DNA of 64,000 bases from JBNKZU01 sp050301795 (lineage in GTDB: Bacteria > Pseudomonadota > Gammaproteobacteria > Thiohalomonadales > Thiohalomonadaceae): contig JBNKZU010000048.1 of NCBI GenBank assembly GCA_050301795.1, positions 1 through 64,000 of the forward strand, read 5' to 3'. The position numbers were made by a program, and so were the translations under genes. The notes below the pieces were generated by a model. That model saw only the letters and a list, made by a program, of their open reading frames with translations, ran no database searches and was not told where the DNA came from. Numbering within the stretch: position 1 is the stretch's first letter; every line of letters begins with the position of its first letter. Below, piece by piece: positions 1 through 9,200 of this stretch.

Positions 1-1089
1 CAGTGAACACTCAAGTCACGCAAACTTTTTATCAGAGCTTTTTCTAAGCTGCCTGTGCGGCAGTGAACCACTAGATAATGCAAGTGCCGTACTGAGAGTC
101 TTTCTAAGCTGCCTGTGCGGCAGTGAACATTGCCATCACCATCAAAACGGCGATCAGTGCTTTCTAAGCTGCCTGTGCGGCAGTGAACATTATGAGCGTC
201 TTATCTCTATCAATGATACTTTTCTAAGCTGCCTGTGCGGCAGTGAACTGACATTGTGCGCTGGATAGAGAGCGGCGGCATTTCTAAGCTGCCTGTGCGG
301 CAGTGAACCCAGCTCTGCAATGACCGTATTATTTCCCACTTTTCTAAGCTGCCTGTGCGGCAGTGAACACCTGAAACACGATGGCAAAAGAAATGCTTTA
401 TTTCTAAGCTGCCTGTGCGGCAGTGAACCCGTGATATCGTTTGTTGCTTTATAGCCGAGTTTTCTAAGCTGCCTGTGCGGCAGTGAACACTCATGTTGCA
501 ACTAACACACATTACACGGTTTTCTAAGCTGCCTGTGCGGCAGTGAACATCCTACCGAACTGTTAATTTCTAAAGAGATTTTTCTAAGCTGCCTGTGCGG
601 CAGTGAACCATCTCATTGCCGGTCGAGCGATAAAACGACTTTTCTAAGCTGCCTGTGCGGCAGTGAACTTTGCCTGCCTCTCTTGCCATGCGCTCAAGCA
701 TTTCTAAGCTGCCTGTGCGGCAGTGAACGTAAACCCGTTTTTGTACGAGGCAATCCGTGAGTTTCTAAGCTGCCTGTGCGGCAGTGAACGACGGACGCCC
801 TACCAAAGTATGCGGCAGTAATTTCTAAGCTGCCTGTGCGGCAGTGAACAGCCATCAGGTAGCCGCTGTAATTCGCATTCATTTCTAAGCTGCCTGTGCG
901 GCAGTGAACATCCCCACCTCTGCCGGAGGCTAGTTCGCGAATTTCTAAGCTGCCTGTGCGGCAGTGAACCATCGAGTTGTTGCCGCACACAAAAGGTAAG
1001 TTTTCTAAGCTGCCTGTGCGGCAGTGAACATGCCTACGGCTTTTTTATAGACGTATGCACTTTTCTAAGCTGCCTGTGCGGCAGTGAAC
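1..1089 (-). CRISPR. Type I-F CRISPR array (left end beyond window)
   Basis: There are 18 complete 28-nt repeats plus the last 8 nt of another at the left edge, enclosing 18 spacers. Repeats start at 41, 101 and so on every 60 nt to 701, then at 762, 822, 882, 942, 1002 and 1062. In the transcribed (minus) sense the repeat begins GTTCACTGCCGCACAGGCAG and ends CTTAGAAA, the type I-F consensus with the CTGCC/GGCAG hairpin cut by Cas6f. All visible copies look identical. Spacers are 32 nt except one of 33 nt (729-761). The leader lies on the right, so the newest spacers are near 1061 and the oldest lie outside the window. Apparent ORFs through the array are repeat translations and are not genes. 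Confidence 0.99.
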
Positions 1090-1200
1090 TGAAGATAATT
1101 TATATTTATTACTTTCACAACAAACACTTAGCTCTATTACTGTTTTTATACCAATGTAAAACAGTACCTCTGTAAGTGTTTGTTTTTACTAGATTGTTAA
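1090..1200 (-). promoter_or_regulatory. CRISPR leader with extended -10 promoter and nested inverted repeats
   Basis: This AT-rich stretch lies next to the last repeat. On the minus strand it has an extended -10 element TGGTATAAA (plus coordinates 1145-1153), suggesting that pre-crRNA starts near 1138. A perfect 12-bp inverted repeat (AACAAACACTTA at 1119-1130 and its complement at 1173-1184) encloses a second 9-bp inverted repeat (1138-1146 with 1158-1166), which brackets the -10. The role of the palindromes is inferred: binding of IHF-like or Cas1/Cas2-3 integration factors, or a regulator. No gene is visible here. Confidence 0.75.
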
Positions 1201-1231
1201 AGAACGGCGAAATTTTTGGGTAAAACAGATA

Positions 1232-1816
1232 CTACAAATACCCGGATAACAACGTCTCTGCCCATGCGGGTAGCGGTTGTTGTGTGGTTTTAATCTGCCC
1301 CTGGTGCATTTCAGCGATTCGCTCGAAAGGGTAATCGGCTCTGGAGTTACCCAAAATATATACATAATCACATAACGGTATGGCTTGTCGGATGTTTTCC
1401 AGCGTTCTGGGGATTCGGCTACTCACCTTTTCTGGTGGTACATCATGCCCACCTTCCATCAGTCGTTGTGCAATTCTGGCAAGGTTAAGCTCAATCTGAT
1501 CGAGATGGATAAATACCAGCACGATCTCATATCCGACCGCTTTTGCCTGGGCAACAAAGTCGATTTTAGATGGGTGTGAGAATACCGTTTCAAAACAGAA
1601 CGAACGTCCCTCATTCAAAAACCTCAGGCGTAGCTCTTCTGCGATTTTTGCAGCCTCGTAACTATGCTGTTCCGGGGTTTCTGGAAAGAGTTGTTTGGCC
1701 AGTATATCGGCATTAATGAAAGGGGTGCCTTCTGGCTCTAGCTGTGTGCGGTAAAACGTGCTTTTGCCTGCTCCATTACCACCAGCAAGCAACCATAACT
1801 GTTTATGAGGATTCAA
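1232..1816 (-). CDS. Zeta-toxin family kinase
   Basis: This 194-aa P-loop protein resembles zeta toxins, which phosphorylate UDP-N-acetylglucosamine or related nucleotide sugars. The Walker A motif GGNGAGKST is at residues 12-20, followed by a zeta-like PFINADILAK segment near 33-42 and the FETVFSHPSK segment. The start appears to be TTG at 1816, overlapping the TGA of the upstream antitoxin as TTGA; no closer ATG precedes the Walker motif. It is translationally coupled to the ParD-like gene and lies between cas6f and the CRISPR leader. Toxicity and substrate are inferred from the family; a nucleotide kinase role unrelated to toxicity cannot be excluded. Confidence 0.85.
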   Translation of the reverse strand: MNPHKQLWLLAGGNGAGKSTFYRTQLEPEGTPFINADILAKQLFPETPEQHSYEAAKIAEELRLRFLNEGRSFCFETVFSHPSKIDFVAQAKAVGYEIVLVFIHLDQIELNLARIAQRLMEGGHDVPPEKVSSRIPRTLENIRQAIPLCDYVYILGNSRADYPFERIAEMHQGQIKTTQQPLPAWAETLLSGYL

Positions 1817-2229
1817 GAGCCACTTTCATCCATTGCAATGAACTGTCCATTCTGAAACCGACCTGTAGTTACCCTTCCCTGCTGGTCAATTTGCTCAAGC
1901 AATCCTGGCCGAGTTAGTGATGCCTGATAGCGAACCGGACTATGGGTGATATTGCGCTGTAATGTGCCGCTATCACGCTGTTCATCCAACGTCGAAAAAA
2001 CTCTATCAGGATCTACTGGTTGTGTGATAACAGGCTCAACATGCAACCGACTCAATCCCGCTTGCACTGAAAGCAGGACATCCGGATCAAGTGCTGAAGA
2101 GACAGAGCGACCAAGATCTGCCCAATACTCAATCTGCTCGGCAACGCTGCGATGAAAGCGCCGCGCAGTCGATTCTGCCTGCTGCATCAGATCCTGCTGC
2201 AACCGTATTGGTGATGATGCCTTTGCCAT
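1813..2229 (-). CDS. ParD-like antitoxin
   Basis: This 138-aa protein has an N-terminal ribbon-helix-helix-like segment (SPIRLQQDLMQQAE, then SVAEQIEYWADLGRSV) typical of ParD-like antitoxins, and a longer C-terminal tail that may bind the toxin. It directly precedes the zeta-type kinase and overlaps it by 4 nt. A large palindrome covering its promoter (2256-2292) fits autorepression by an RHH dimer. The pairing of a ParD-like protein with a zeta kinase is recurrent in proteobacteria. Its function as antitoxin is inferred from family and arrangement. Confidence 0.8.
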   Translation of the reverse strand: MAKASSPIRLQQDLMQQAESTARRFHRSVAEQIEYWADLGRSVSSALDPDVLLSVQAGLSRLHVEPVITQPVDPDRVFSTLDEQRDSGTLQRNITHSPVRYQASLTRPGLLEQIDQQGRVTTGRFQNGQFIAMDESGS

Positions 2230-2255
2230 AACTTATCCCCTGATATTTCATACAG

Positions 2256-2292
2256 ATAGACAGATTGTAGCAGATTGCTACAATCTGTCTAT
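2256..2292 (-). promoter_or_regulatory. Palindromic operator/promoter of the ParD-like/zeta pair
   Basis: This is a 37-bp palindrome with 17-bp perfect arms and a 3-nt centre, just upstream of the antitoxin. On the minus strand it contains TAGACA (2286-2291), a 16-bp spacer and TACAAT (2264-2269), so the -35 and -10 both lie in the palindrome. It also follows the cas6f stop, but the minus-strand flank has no T-run, so operator is a better reading than terminator. Confidence 0.75.
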
Positions 2293-2298
2293 GATGCG

Positions 2299-2877
2299 TT
2301 AAAACAAGGGGATACTAGATCCGTCTTTGCTCAACCCATAACTTCCAAACTTCACTGTTTCAGAAGGATATTTCTGGATTGTCCGTTTCACAAACAACAA
2401 AAATGAAGGCTGCCCTGTACTGCTACTTTTTAATTTAAGATGTGGGCAAACAACATCCTGACTATATTTCTGTGTTATCGCAACTTCCAGCTCTTCATTC
2501 CATGTTCCTCGTTTTTTATGACGTGAAATAAGCCGCCTGATGTCACTGGCACCTTTTATATGCTGTCTCCTGAAAACCCCATAATCAGAGATTTTCTTTG
2601 GGATAAAACCAACATCCGTAATCAATGCATAACTACGAATAACAGGGTTTGTGCCAAGTTGCGATTGTAGCTTCAGGAGGTCAACTTCTTCACCATGCAA
2701 TCGGAGTATTCCACCCAATGTTCTCGACTGGCCATATGCGGGGAAACTAACTCCTACCCGGCCATCATAGTCAGACAATACTCCATGGGTGACCTGCATA
2801 AGTTGTGCAAGCACCTCAGATTGCAACAGTTCGGGGTCAGGAATTGCCTTTAATTCAAAGTAACTATCCATGCTCAC
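2299..2877 (-). CDS. cas6f: Cas6f (Csy4) pre-crRNA endoribonuclease
   Basis: This 192-aa enzyme cuts the type I-F repeat at the base of its hairpin and stays on the crRNA 3' end as part of Cascade. Family signatures are the N-terminal YFELKAIPDPEL strand, GRVGVSFP, the arginine-rich helix region (RRLISRHKKRG) that grips the RNA stem, SSSTGQPSFLLFVKR, and the C-terminal YGLSKDGSSIPLF. His31 (His29 if Met3 is the start) aligns with the catalytic histidine of Pseudomonas Csy4. It is the last gene of the effector operon and overlaps cas7f by 4 nt. Confidence 0.96.
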   Translation of the reverse strand: MSMDSYFELKAIPDPELLQSEVLAQLMQVTHGVLSDYDGRVGVSFPAYGQSRTLGGILRLHGEEVDLLKLQSQLGTNPVIRSYALITDVGFIPKKISDYGVFRRQHIKGASDIRRLISRHKKRGTWNEELEVAITQKYSQDVVCPHLKLKSSSTGQPSFLLFVKRTIQKYPSETVKFGSYGLSKDGSSIPLF

Positions 2878-3878
2878 TCCTTGCCGCTGGCTCCAAATAC
2901 GCCACCACGAATCAGAACAGACATAACATAGTGCTGCTGCCCGACTTCGGGGATTTCATCGTTCAAAACCCAGTTATCGAATAATGAATAGAAGTCCTGT
3001 TTCTGTTTTGGTTGCCTGAAAGCTGTTCCCATGGTTGTGACTGCGCCATAAGGTTCAGTGGCAATAGGAAACTGTGCATCCGGGTACCAGGTGTCTATTG
3101 TGCGAATGGCATTGCTCACTTTCTGGGAATGCATACCTGCAATGTCATTTTTATGGTAAAGCTCCTTACTCTTCCTGTCACCGGTATCCAGAATCAACTC
3201 CTGTGATGGATAGACTTCCTGACCATATCCACATTTGATTTCTGCCTTAACATAGAGAATAACAAGCTCTTCTCCCTTCAGGCCTTTTTCGATCAAACTG
3301 CCCAATTCATTAATTGTCTGGTTTGAATCACTGAAGTTTGTGAGATCAAGCTCTTTGGCGTTTTCGACCACTGCAACGGGATCATTACCACTGGCAGACA
3401 GGGAAACTGTAATTTTAATGTTTGCAGCACCTAACCTGTTGCGCCATAACCAGCGGCCATTAACAATGTTCGCTGCATATCGACGCGATAATTCAGATAC
3501 ACCGTGTTCGCCAAGATACTGACTGACAACAGATAGTAATTTTGATTGATACTCCTGATCATTGCAGACACTCGGTTTACCTGTATACGGCAAAACCTTG
3601 CAACTCCATTTTGCCAGTAAGGTATCGCAATCGTGATCGAGCGATGCAACATCCACTGTTTGCAGATTTGCTTTTTGTATTTCAGCATCCAGTTTGAGTG
3701 GGTCATTCGCAATCGCATTTTTAAGGCGGTTACTGATCGTGCCTCTTACAGATTTTGGTTGGATAACAACACTTTTTAACTCCGGATTTTTCTGCGCACT
3801 ATCGTATTGCCAGAAAAATGCATCAGAAATATCCAGTCTGCGCTCAAATGCCAATACACTTGCTGTTTTTAATGTCAT
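2874..3878 (-). CDS. cas7f: Cas7f (Csy3) Cascade backbone subunit
   Basis: This 334-aa subunit polymerises along the crRNA spacer in the I-F Cascade. I place the start at 3878 (MTLKTASVLAFERRLDISDA), because the family N-terminus begins there and an AAGGAGAG ribosome site precedes it; the longer open frame to 3995 is not supported. Conserved segments include WQYDSAQKNPELKSVVIQPK, NGRWLWRNRLGA and the C-terminal HYVMSVLIRGGVFG. It lies between cas5f (11-nt gap) and cas6f (4-nt overlap). Confidence 0.95.
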   Translation of the reverse strand: MTLKTASVLAFERRLDISDAFFWQYDSAQKNPELKSVVIQPKSVRGTISNRLKNAIANDPLKLDAEIQKANLQTVDVASLDHDCDTLLAKWSCKVLPYTGKPSVCNDQEYQSKLLSVVSQYLGEHGVSELSRRYAANIVNGRWLWRNRLGAANIKITVSLSASGNDPVAVVENAKELDLTNFSDSNQTINELGSLIEKGLKGEELVILYVKAEIKCGYGQEVYPSQELILDTGDRKSKELYHKNDIAGMHSQKVSNAIRTIDTWYPDAQFPIATEPYGAVTTMGTAFRQPKQKQDFYSLFDNWVLNDEIPEVGQQHYVMSVLIRGGVFGASGKE

Positions 3879-3889
3879 GATAACTCTCC

Positions 3890-4813
3890 TTACTGTCCTA
3901 CACTGTTTTGATTTACAAGAAATAGATTGTCTGTTTGCTGATAACGCCAGAAGCATTGTGATATTGCCTCTGGTAAACGATTTGGAAACACCCATTTACC
4001 CAGACTGTATACGGTCTCAACATACTGACCGGGATATTTTGAATTGCGACAGTTTGCCAGTTCACCTGGTGAAAATTCTGACGCTATAGATTGATAACCG
4101 ACAGGTATCGGAACCAACCATCCACGCCCGGATTTAATACTTCTGGTTTGCCAGCCACTTTTGTTAATAGATGTATCTACTGGTTCATGATGCAAGGTTG
4201 AAACTTCGATCAAGCCATCCAGCGCCGTTGCAACAGGATTATCCCTCTGCAACTCCTGTGTGATCTCGACAAGATCCTGGTTCGCATCCATTAATACAGA
4301 TGCCGGGAGTAACTGTTTCCATAGGTTCTGAGCTTCGCTCCTGTCCAGCAGTTGCACCTGCTTTATCGATCTGACACTTCCTCCTGCCATTCGTTGCTGT
4401 AACAAAAGAGTACGACACAACTGTTCAAATGTTTTGGAGTCATCACTCAATACTGAACCAGAACGTAGCGTCGTACTCACTTCCACTACAAGGCTAACTG
4501 TCAGATGTACCTTACCTTCCTCAATAATGGATGCCGTTGTGCCATCCTTTTTAATGGGGTTACGTGTCTGGTTAAAACTATAATCAGCATACGGATGAGG
4601 TCGATAGCGTTGAATATGAATGTCGTGACAGGCAATTAATACTCCAGGTAATTCGACATGATACTCGGCATCAACCAGTTTACGATTAAGTGCGTGAATA
4701 GCTCCCAGAAATCCGGTAATCGCAGGGAAACCGTAGGTAAGTGGGCTGGAGATTGTGTTGGCCGCCTCAATCTCGATCCTTTTAAGTAGTAGATAATGGC
4801 TAACATTGTTCAT
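3890..4813 (-). CDS. cas5f: Cas5f (Csy2) Cascade subunit
   Basis: This 307-aa subunit caps the crRNA 5' handle together with Cas8f. The start at 4813 (MNNVSHYLLLKRIEIEAANT) is chosen because it follows a GGGAGG ribosome site and overlaps the cas8f stop by 4 nt (ATGA). The N-terminus matches Csy2 (LLLKRIEIEAAN, then PLTYGFPAITGFLGAIHAL), and the C-terminal half has GWLVPIPVGYQSI and PNRLPEAISQCFWRY. The length is close to the usual Csy2 size of about 320 aa. Confidence 0.94.
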   Translation of the reverse strand: MNNVSHYLLLKRIEIEAANTISSPLTYGFPAITGFLGAIHALNRKLVDAEYHVELPGVLIACHDIHIQRYRPHPYADYSFNQTRNPIKKDGTTASIIEEGKVHLTVSLVVEVSTTLRSGSVLSDDSKTFEQLCRTLLLQQRMAGGSVRSIKQVQLLDRSEAQNLWKQLLPASVLMDANQDLVEITQELQRDNPVATALDGLIEVSTLHHEPVDTSINKSGWQTRSIKSGRGWLVPIPVGYQSIASEFSPGELANCRNSKYPGQYVETVYSLGKWVFPNRLPEAISQCFWRYQQTDNLFLVNQNSVGQ

Positions 4814-6177
4814 GCGAATACCTCCCTTCCTTCTCGCTGACTGGCTTTGATTGCCTGCTCCATTTCTCGCATCCATTCGCGATACTCTGCATCGGCGAAA
4901 TCAATGGCCTGCTTTGGAAACTTATATTGAAGTCGTTCATTAACCCACTGGGCGAAACTTTTACAAATACTCTGTTGCCAATCGTTGTTTTCCCGACTCT
5001 CCGCGAAAAGTTCCTCGCCTTCGAGTAATGCTCTTTCCGGATCAAGCCAGTATTTTTCATCCATATTCAGTTGGTAGCTTTTGCTCCAACCGGGTGAGTT
5101 CGATTGTTGAATGTTTTCAGCTACTTCAAAAATACGGGCCAGAATCAGGTCGAGTGATTCCTTGCGTGCATCACGTACTTCAAATGTATTTTTGGCTCCG
5201 ACAATGGCATACAGCTCCTTCAGCTCATAAAAACAGATCCGTGCCAACCGTCTGCTGAATAGCGTTGACTGATCCTTTTGAATCCGAAAGGTAATACTAC
5301 TATTCGATATAGGTGGAATAGAGGGTAACAGATAGTTTCGCCCTGTTTGCCTGCTGATTAGCAGGCTAACATTCTGTGGTTTTGTTCCACCTAATCTGGT
5401 TACACCAATATCCGGAATGGAAACATATGGCTGATGTTCCGAAGGCTTCTTTTTACGACTATCACGCGCCTGTTTATTCTCATCGCTATAGCGAACCTGA
5501 TTAATCGCATTAAAAATGTGATGTGTCAGGCTGGATGGATAGAGTGGAACCAGATTTATGTAATGATCATTTTCAATACTCTGCTCCAGCGGCCATATCA
5601 GTTGCTTGTTACGCTCATAGGTGGCAGGTGTTGTGATCACCCCATCAAGAGCTGATTTGAATGCAGCATTATATTTTTCAGACAGTTCTTCCGAATCTGA
5701 AAACTGGCCTTTCAAAACAGGGTTCTGTTCCTGAATCAAATGTCTTATTTTTACACCCTTCTCTTCATCCACCCAGGTATCAAAAAAAGCAGCTAGCGGC
5801 AGAGCCGCCGCATTACCATTTGCATCCAGAGGTATGTCATTTATGTTCTGTGTTCCGATAATTCCGTCTGGCAGTACATCGTTACTCAGGAAATTGACGT
5901 TATCGCCTTTCGAGTCCGGATGAACACCTTTTGATATGTGAGTACCAAAATGCAACTGCAGAGCCATTCTTTCGGCAGCATCCTGCATCCAGGAATCCAG
6001 TTCATACTTTGCCTTTAGCTTTTCTATAAGCTCTTCCTGTGCGGCGTATTGTTCTGGATCCTTCACCGGATCCACTCTATCCCGACTCTTTTCTGCAGGT
6101 TCCAGTTTTTTTGCAAGCTGTTGTGACAGAAACTCATCTATCGCTTGCTTTACCTGTTGTTGACTTATTTCATTCAT
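4810..6177 (-). CDS. cas8f: Cas8f (Csy1) large Cascade subunit
   Basis: This 455-aa subunit recognises the CC PAM and binds the crRNA 5' handle with Cas5f. Csy1 signatures are THISKGVHPDSKGDNV (about residues 79-94) and RLGGTKPQNVSLLI followed by GRNYLLPSIPP (about 261-289). It starts 24 nt after cas2-3 and is translationally coupled to cas5f. The length matches the family (about 430-450 aa) and I see no frameshift, so the interference complex appears intact. Confidence 0.95.
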   Translation of the reverse strand: MNEISQQQVKQAIDEFLSQQLAKKLEPAEKSRDRVDPVKDPEQYAAQEELIEKLKAKYELDSWMQDAAERMALQLHFGTHISKGVHPDSKGDNVNFLSNDVLPDGIIGTQNINDIPLDANGNAAALPLAAFFDTWVDEEKGVKIRHLIQEQNPVLKGQFSDSEELSEKYNAAFKSALDGVITTPATYERNKQLIWPLEQSIENDHYINLVPLYPSSLTHHIFNAINQVRYSDENKQARDSRKKKPSEHQPYVSIPDIGVTRLGGTKPQNVSLLISRQTGRNYLLPSIPPISNSSITFRIQKDQSTLFSRRLARICFYELKELYAIVGAKNTFEVRDARKESLDLILARIFEVAENIQQSNSPGWSKSYQLNMDEKYWLDPERALLEGEELFAESRENNDWQQSICKSFAQWVNERLQYKFPKQAIDFADAEYREWMREMEQAIKASQREGREVFA

Positions 6178-6201
6178 TCACAAACTCCTTCGCTTTACTA
6201 T

Positions 6202-9200
6202 TCATTTCCAAAACCCTAACCACGGATGATATTTCCACGCCCCTTCTCTCCGTTCTAACCGTATACTCGCGAACTGTCTTGCAACTACTACCAGATCCTC
6301 TTCTTCCAACTGTTCTGCCAGTTCCTGTAACGCCTCATCAAACTCCATAGTCAACCACGGCTGGATCTGTCCGGTTGGTGGTTCAATGTTTTCTACATTG
6401 AATTTTCCAGTCTGGAAGGTGCAGTTTTCCAGCTCCCTCTCCTGCCATGCGGCTTCAGCCAATGCGAAGTTATACCCACAAAGACTGGATTGCTGTGGCA
6501 GACATACATAATCTTCCTGTGGTTCGCTATCCCGAAATGGGCTGATTTTCTGTAGATGTGCAGATAGGTGATTGCCATTGTTTTCACGCCAGAATGCACT
6601 TACAAAATTTGAATCATTGTTCAACAGGTCGGCAATCACAGCATGTTCCAGATCTGCCAGTCTGTTCTCTGGTTCTAACTCTTCTGGCAATCGTACTCTG
6701 GGCTCTGCGTCAATGCGGGTAAGTTGTTCAGGTTTAATAAGCTCCTTGCAACTTTTTGTCGATAGACTGAAACGAGACTTCTGTTCAAAACCTGGACGAG
6801 TGTATGCGGTTTGTTCGTTCTTTAATGCGCGGATATTTTTATCCCATATCAGCAAATTGGGACTATTCACTATTTTATCTGGTCTGTGTCGCCATACCCT
6901 TCCCGCCAACTGGATAATGGATCGCATTGAAGATGGCTCAATAATTGCCCAGTCGTAATCATGATCGCGTCCAACCTCTGCAACTGGACTCGCCACTACT
7001 ATAAACAGATGATGATGTGCATCGCTTTGTTGCATGACCTGCTGTATTTCTGGATGAGTAAAAAGAGCTAATGGTTTTTTACGCGCCAATATCCGATCCA
7101 GCTTCTGTTCCAGGGCATTTCTCATTAAAAGCAGTTGTTTTGCGTGATAGCAACAAACATGAATCCGGACGCCATATGAAACGTCGTCCTGTTTATAGAT
7201 CTCCTGTACTAGCTGGATAATAGGCTTGACGTTTGCCATTCTGACTAATCCCACACTGGCTTGTTTTCCAGTTACGGGACAGGTTTCAGAATGTGCATGA
7301 TGTAACCTGATGGCAACGGAAATGATCTCCTCGGCCAAAGCCTGCATATTGACCTTCTCATTTTCACGAGGCGTCGGGAGATCTAATGGCAGTATCTCTG
7401 CCATACATCTGATTGACTGGCTTTGAAGTTGCTGGATACGTTTATCAACAAATTTCTGATGAATTTCCTGAAATACTGAGTCATCCTGACACTCTGCTCC
7501 CTTCTGGGCATATTCATCAAACCAGGCACAACATACCGGAGTATTCCTGTTACGCCCCATATGATGGTTCCATATCCTTCTCCCGGCCTGATATGCCTTA
7601 AATAATCCTGTTACAAAATCTGGTGTTAGTGTTGCTGATGACAGCAAAACCCGACTACCGAACAGACCGGAAAAGTAGACAAGCCGTGCAAGTGCAGGTA
7701 AATCATGCTGGTCGAAATCATCTGGTTCATCAAGAACAAGATCACTGGTTAACAACCTTAATAGTGGTGCTATCTGTCGTCCACCTCGACTGCTTTCTGA
7801 TGCCTGAATGATGTGATCAACGGTACATGAGACTACTGGAGCATATATAAGCTGTCGTGTTTTAGGATCATTCAGCAGTGTGGAAAACTCATCTGATAGT
7901 TGATAGAAGTCCACACTATCCAGGTCGTCCAGCAAACCATCCATTGATTCACTACCATACTCTTCAGAATTTCCGAGTTCGTTTTGCCCATCCTCAACCA
8001 ACTCGAACAATTTCCGATTTGCTGCACCGCCAACCAGTATAGCCAACTGTTGTTCTGTAAGATTCAGACGTTCTCTTAAAGCAATACCCGTTTGTAACGT
8101 CAATACCCGCAACCCAAGTGCTATCGTAAAACGCGCTCCTGTTTCCGTATCACCCAATGCATACATTATTCGGGCATTTCCCAGGGTTTTACCACGCCCG
8201 GTTGAGGCCATATTCACACCAAAAAAGCCATTATTCCGAGATTGCCTGTTTAATGATTTTGCCAGTTCGTATGCACCATTTTGCCAGCCAAATAACGTGT
8301 TACTTGTAGGACTGGTCAAGGGTTTATATTTTTCAGGCAAACCATCCAGTTTTTCAGACAGGTGGGGAAGCTCTCTCGCTATCACTTTGGCTACGTTACT
8401 GACACCTAGCAGGTGTTCATCCAGTGACTGATTTGGTTGACGGTTTTTATCCGTATTTGCCAACAGGCTGGTGGCAAACTGTATGTCTCCTTTCACTCGT
8501 TGTTTTTTGTCTGACTCCCCCAGGCTTGAATAGTTATGATCTGCCAGCATCAGGCAGAGCCTAGAGATGTGTATAAAAAATGGATCGGATACTGGCTTTT
8601 TAGCCAACTCTCGTAATGGCTTATGGTCTCGTGCTTTTCGTGCCCAGCGGGATACTGTTTTTTGCCAACTTCTACTCTCCATCACAACTGAGTGTAAACG
8701 CCAGAAATCAGGGTTGTTTTCTACGTTTTTATTGACTACCCATCCGGCAAAAGGCTCAAGGCAATAATAAAATGTGCCAAGATCCATCTCATTTCCCCAG
8801 TATCGTGGATTTAGTTGCCCATCCATACGAACACTGGGTTCCTTATATTTACTGAGTTCATAATGAGGAAGACGATGATGGCTTACGATCAACCACGAAA
8901 CCAGTTGAGCTAATGGTGGTAATGATTCCATCCAGCCTATTTTAGTTTTTGACTCCGAATCATTTACCAACACATTTAACCAGTCAGGATTAGCCTTAAG
9001 AAAACCTTGAAAATCAATCAAACGATTCAGCCAGCTTTCATCGTCTTCACATCCCTGAATCATCGCCTGAAACAGACGCAATGAAATCCATTCATGACGA
9101 TAAGGATCTGCGAAGTTTTTCCCGGACTTATTCAATAATTTTTTCTGAAATCCGACAGTCGCTTTACCGATGTCATGCAGCAGAGCAGCCAACACAACGA

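Noticed and set aside
190..990. Several 60-100-aa frames with repeated SLPHRQLRN or VHCRTGSLE units
   Set aside because: They are translations of the 28-nt CRISPR repeats on both frames, not proteins.
2256..2292. Palindrome after cas6f as a transcription terminator
   Set aside because: No T-run follows on the minus strand, while -35 and -10 elements lie within it, so an operator fits better.
3694..4089. 131-aa plus-strand frame
   Set aside because: It is antisense to cas7f and cas5f, whose frames are strongly family-like; a shadow frame.
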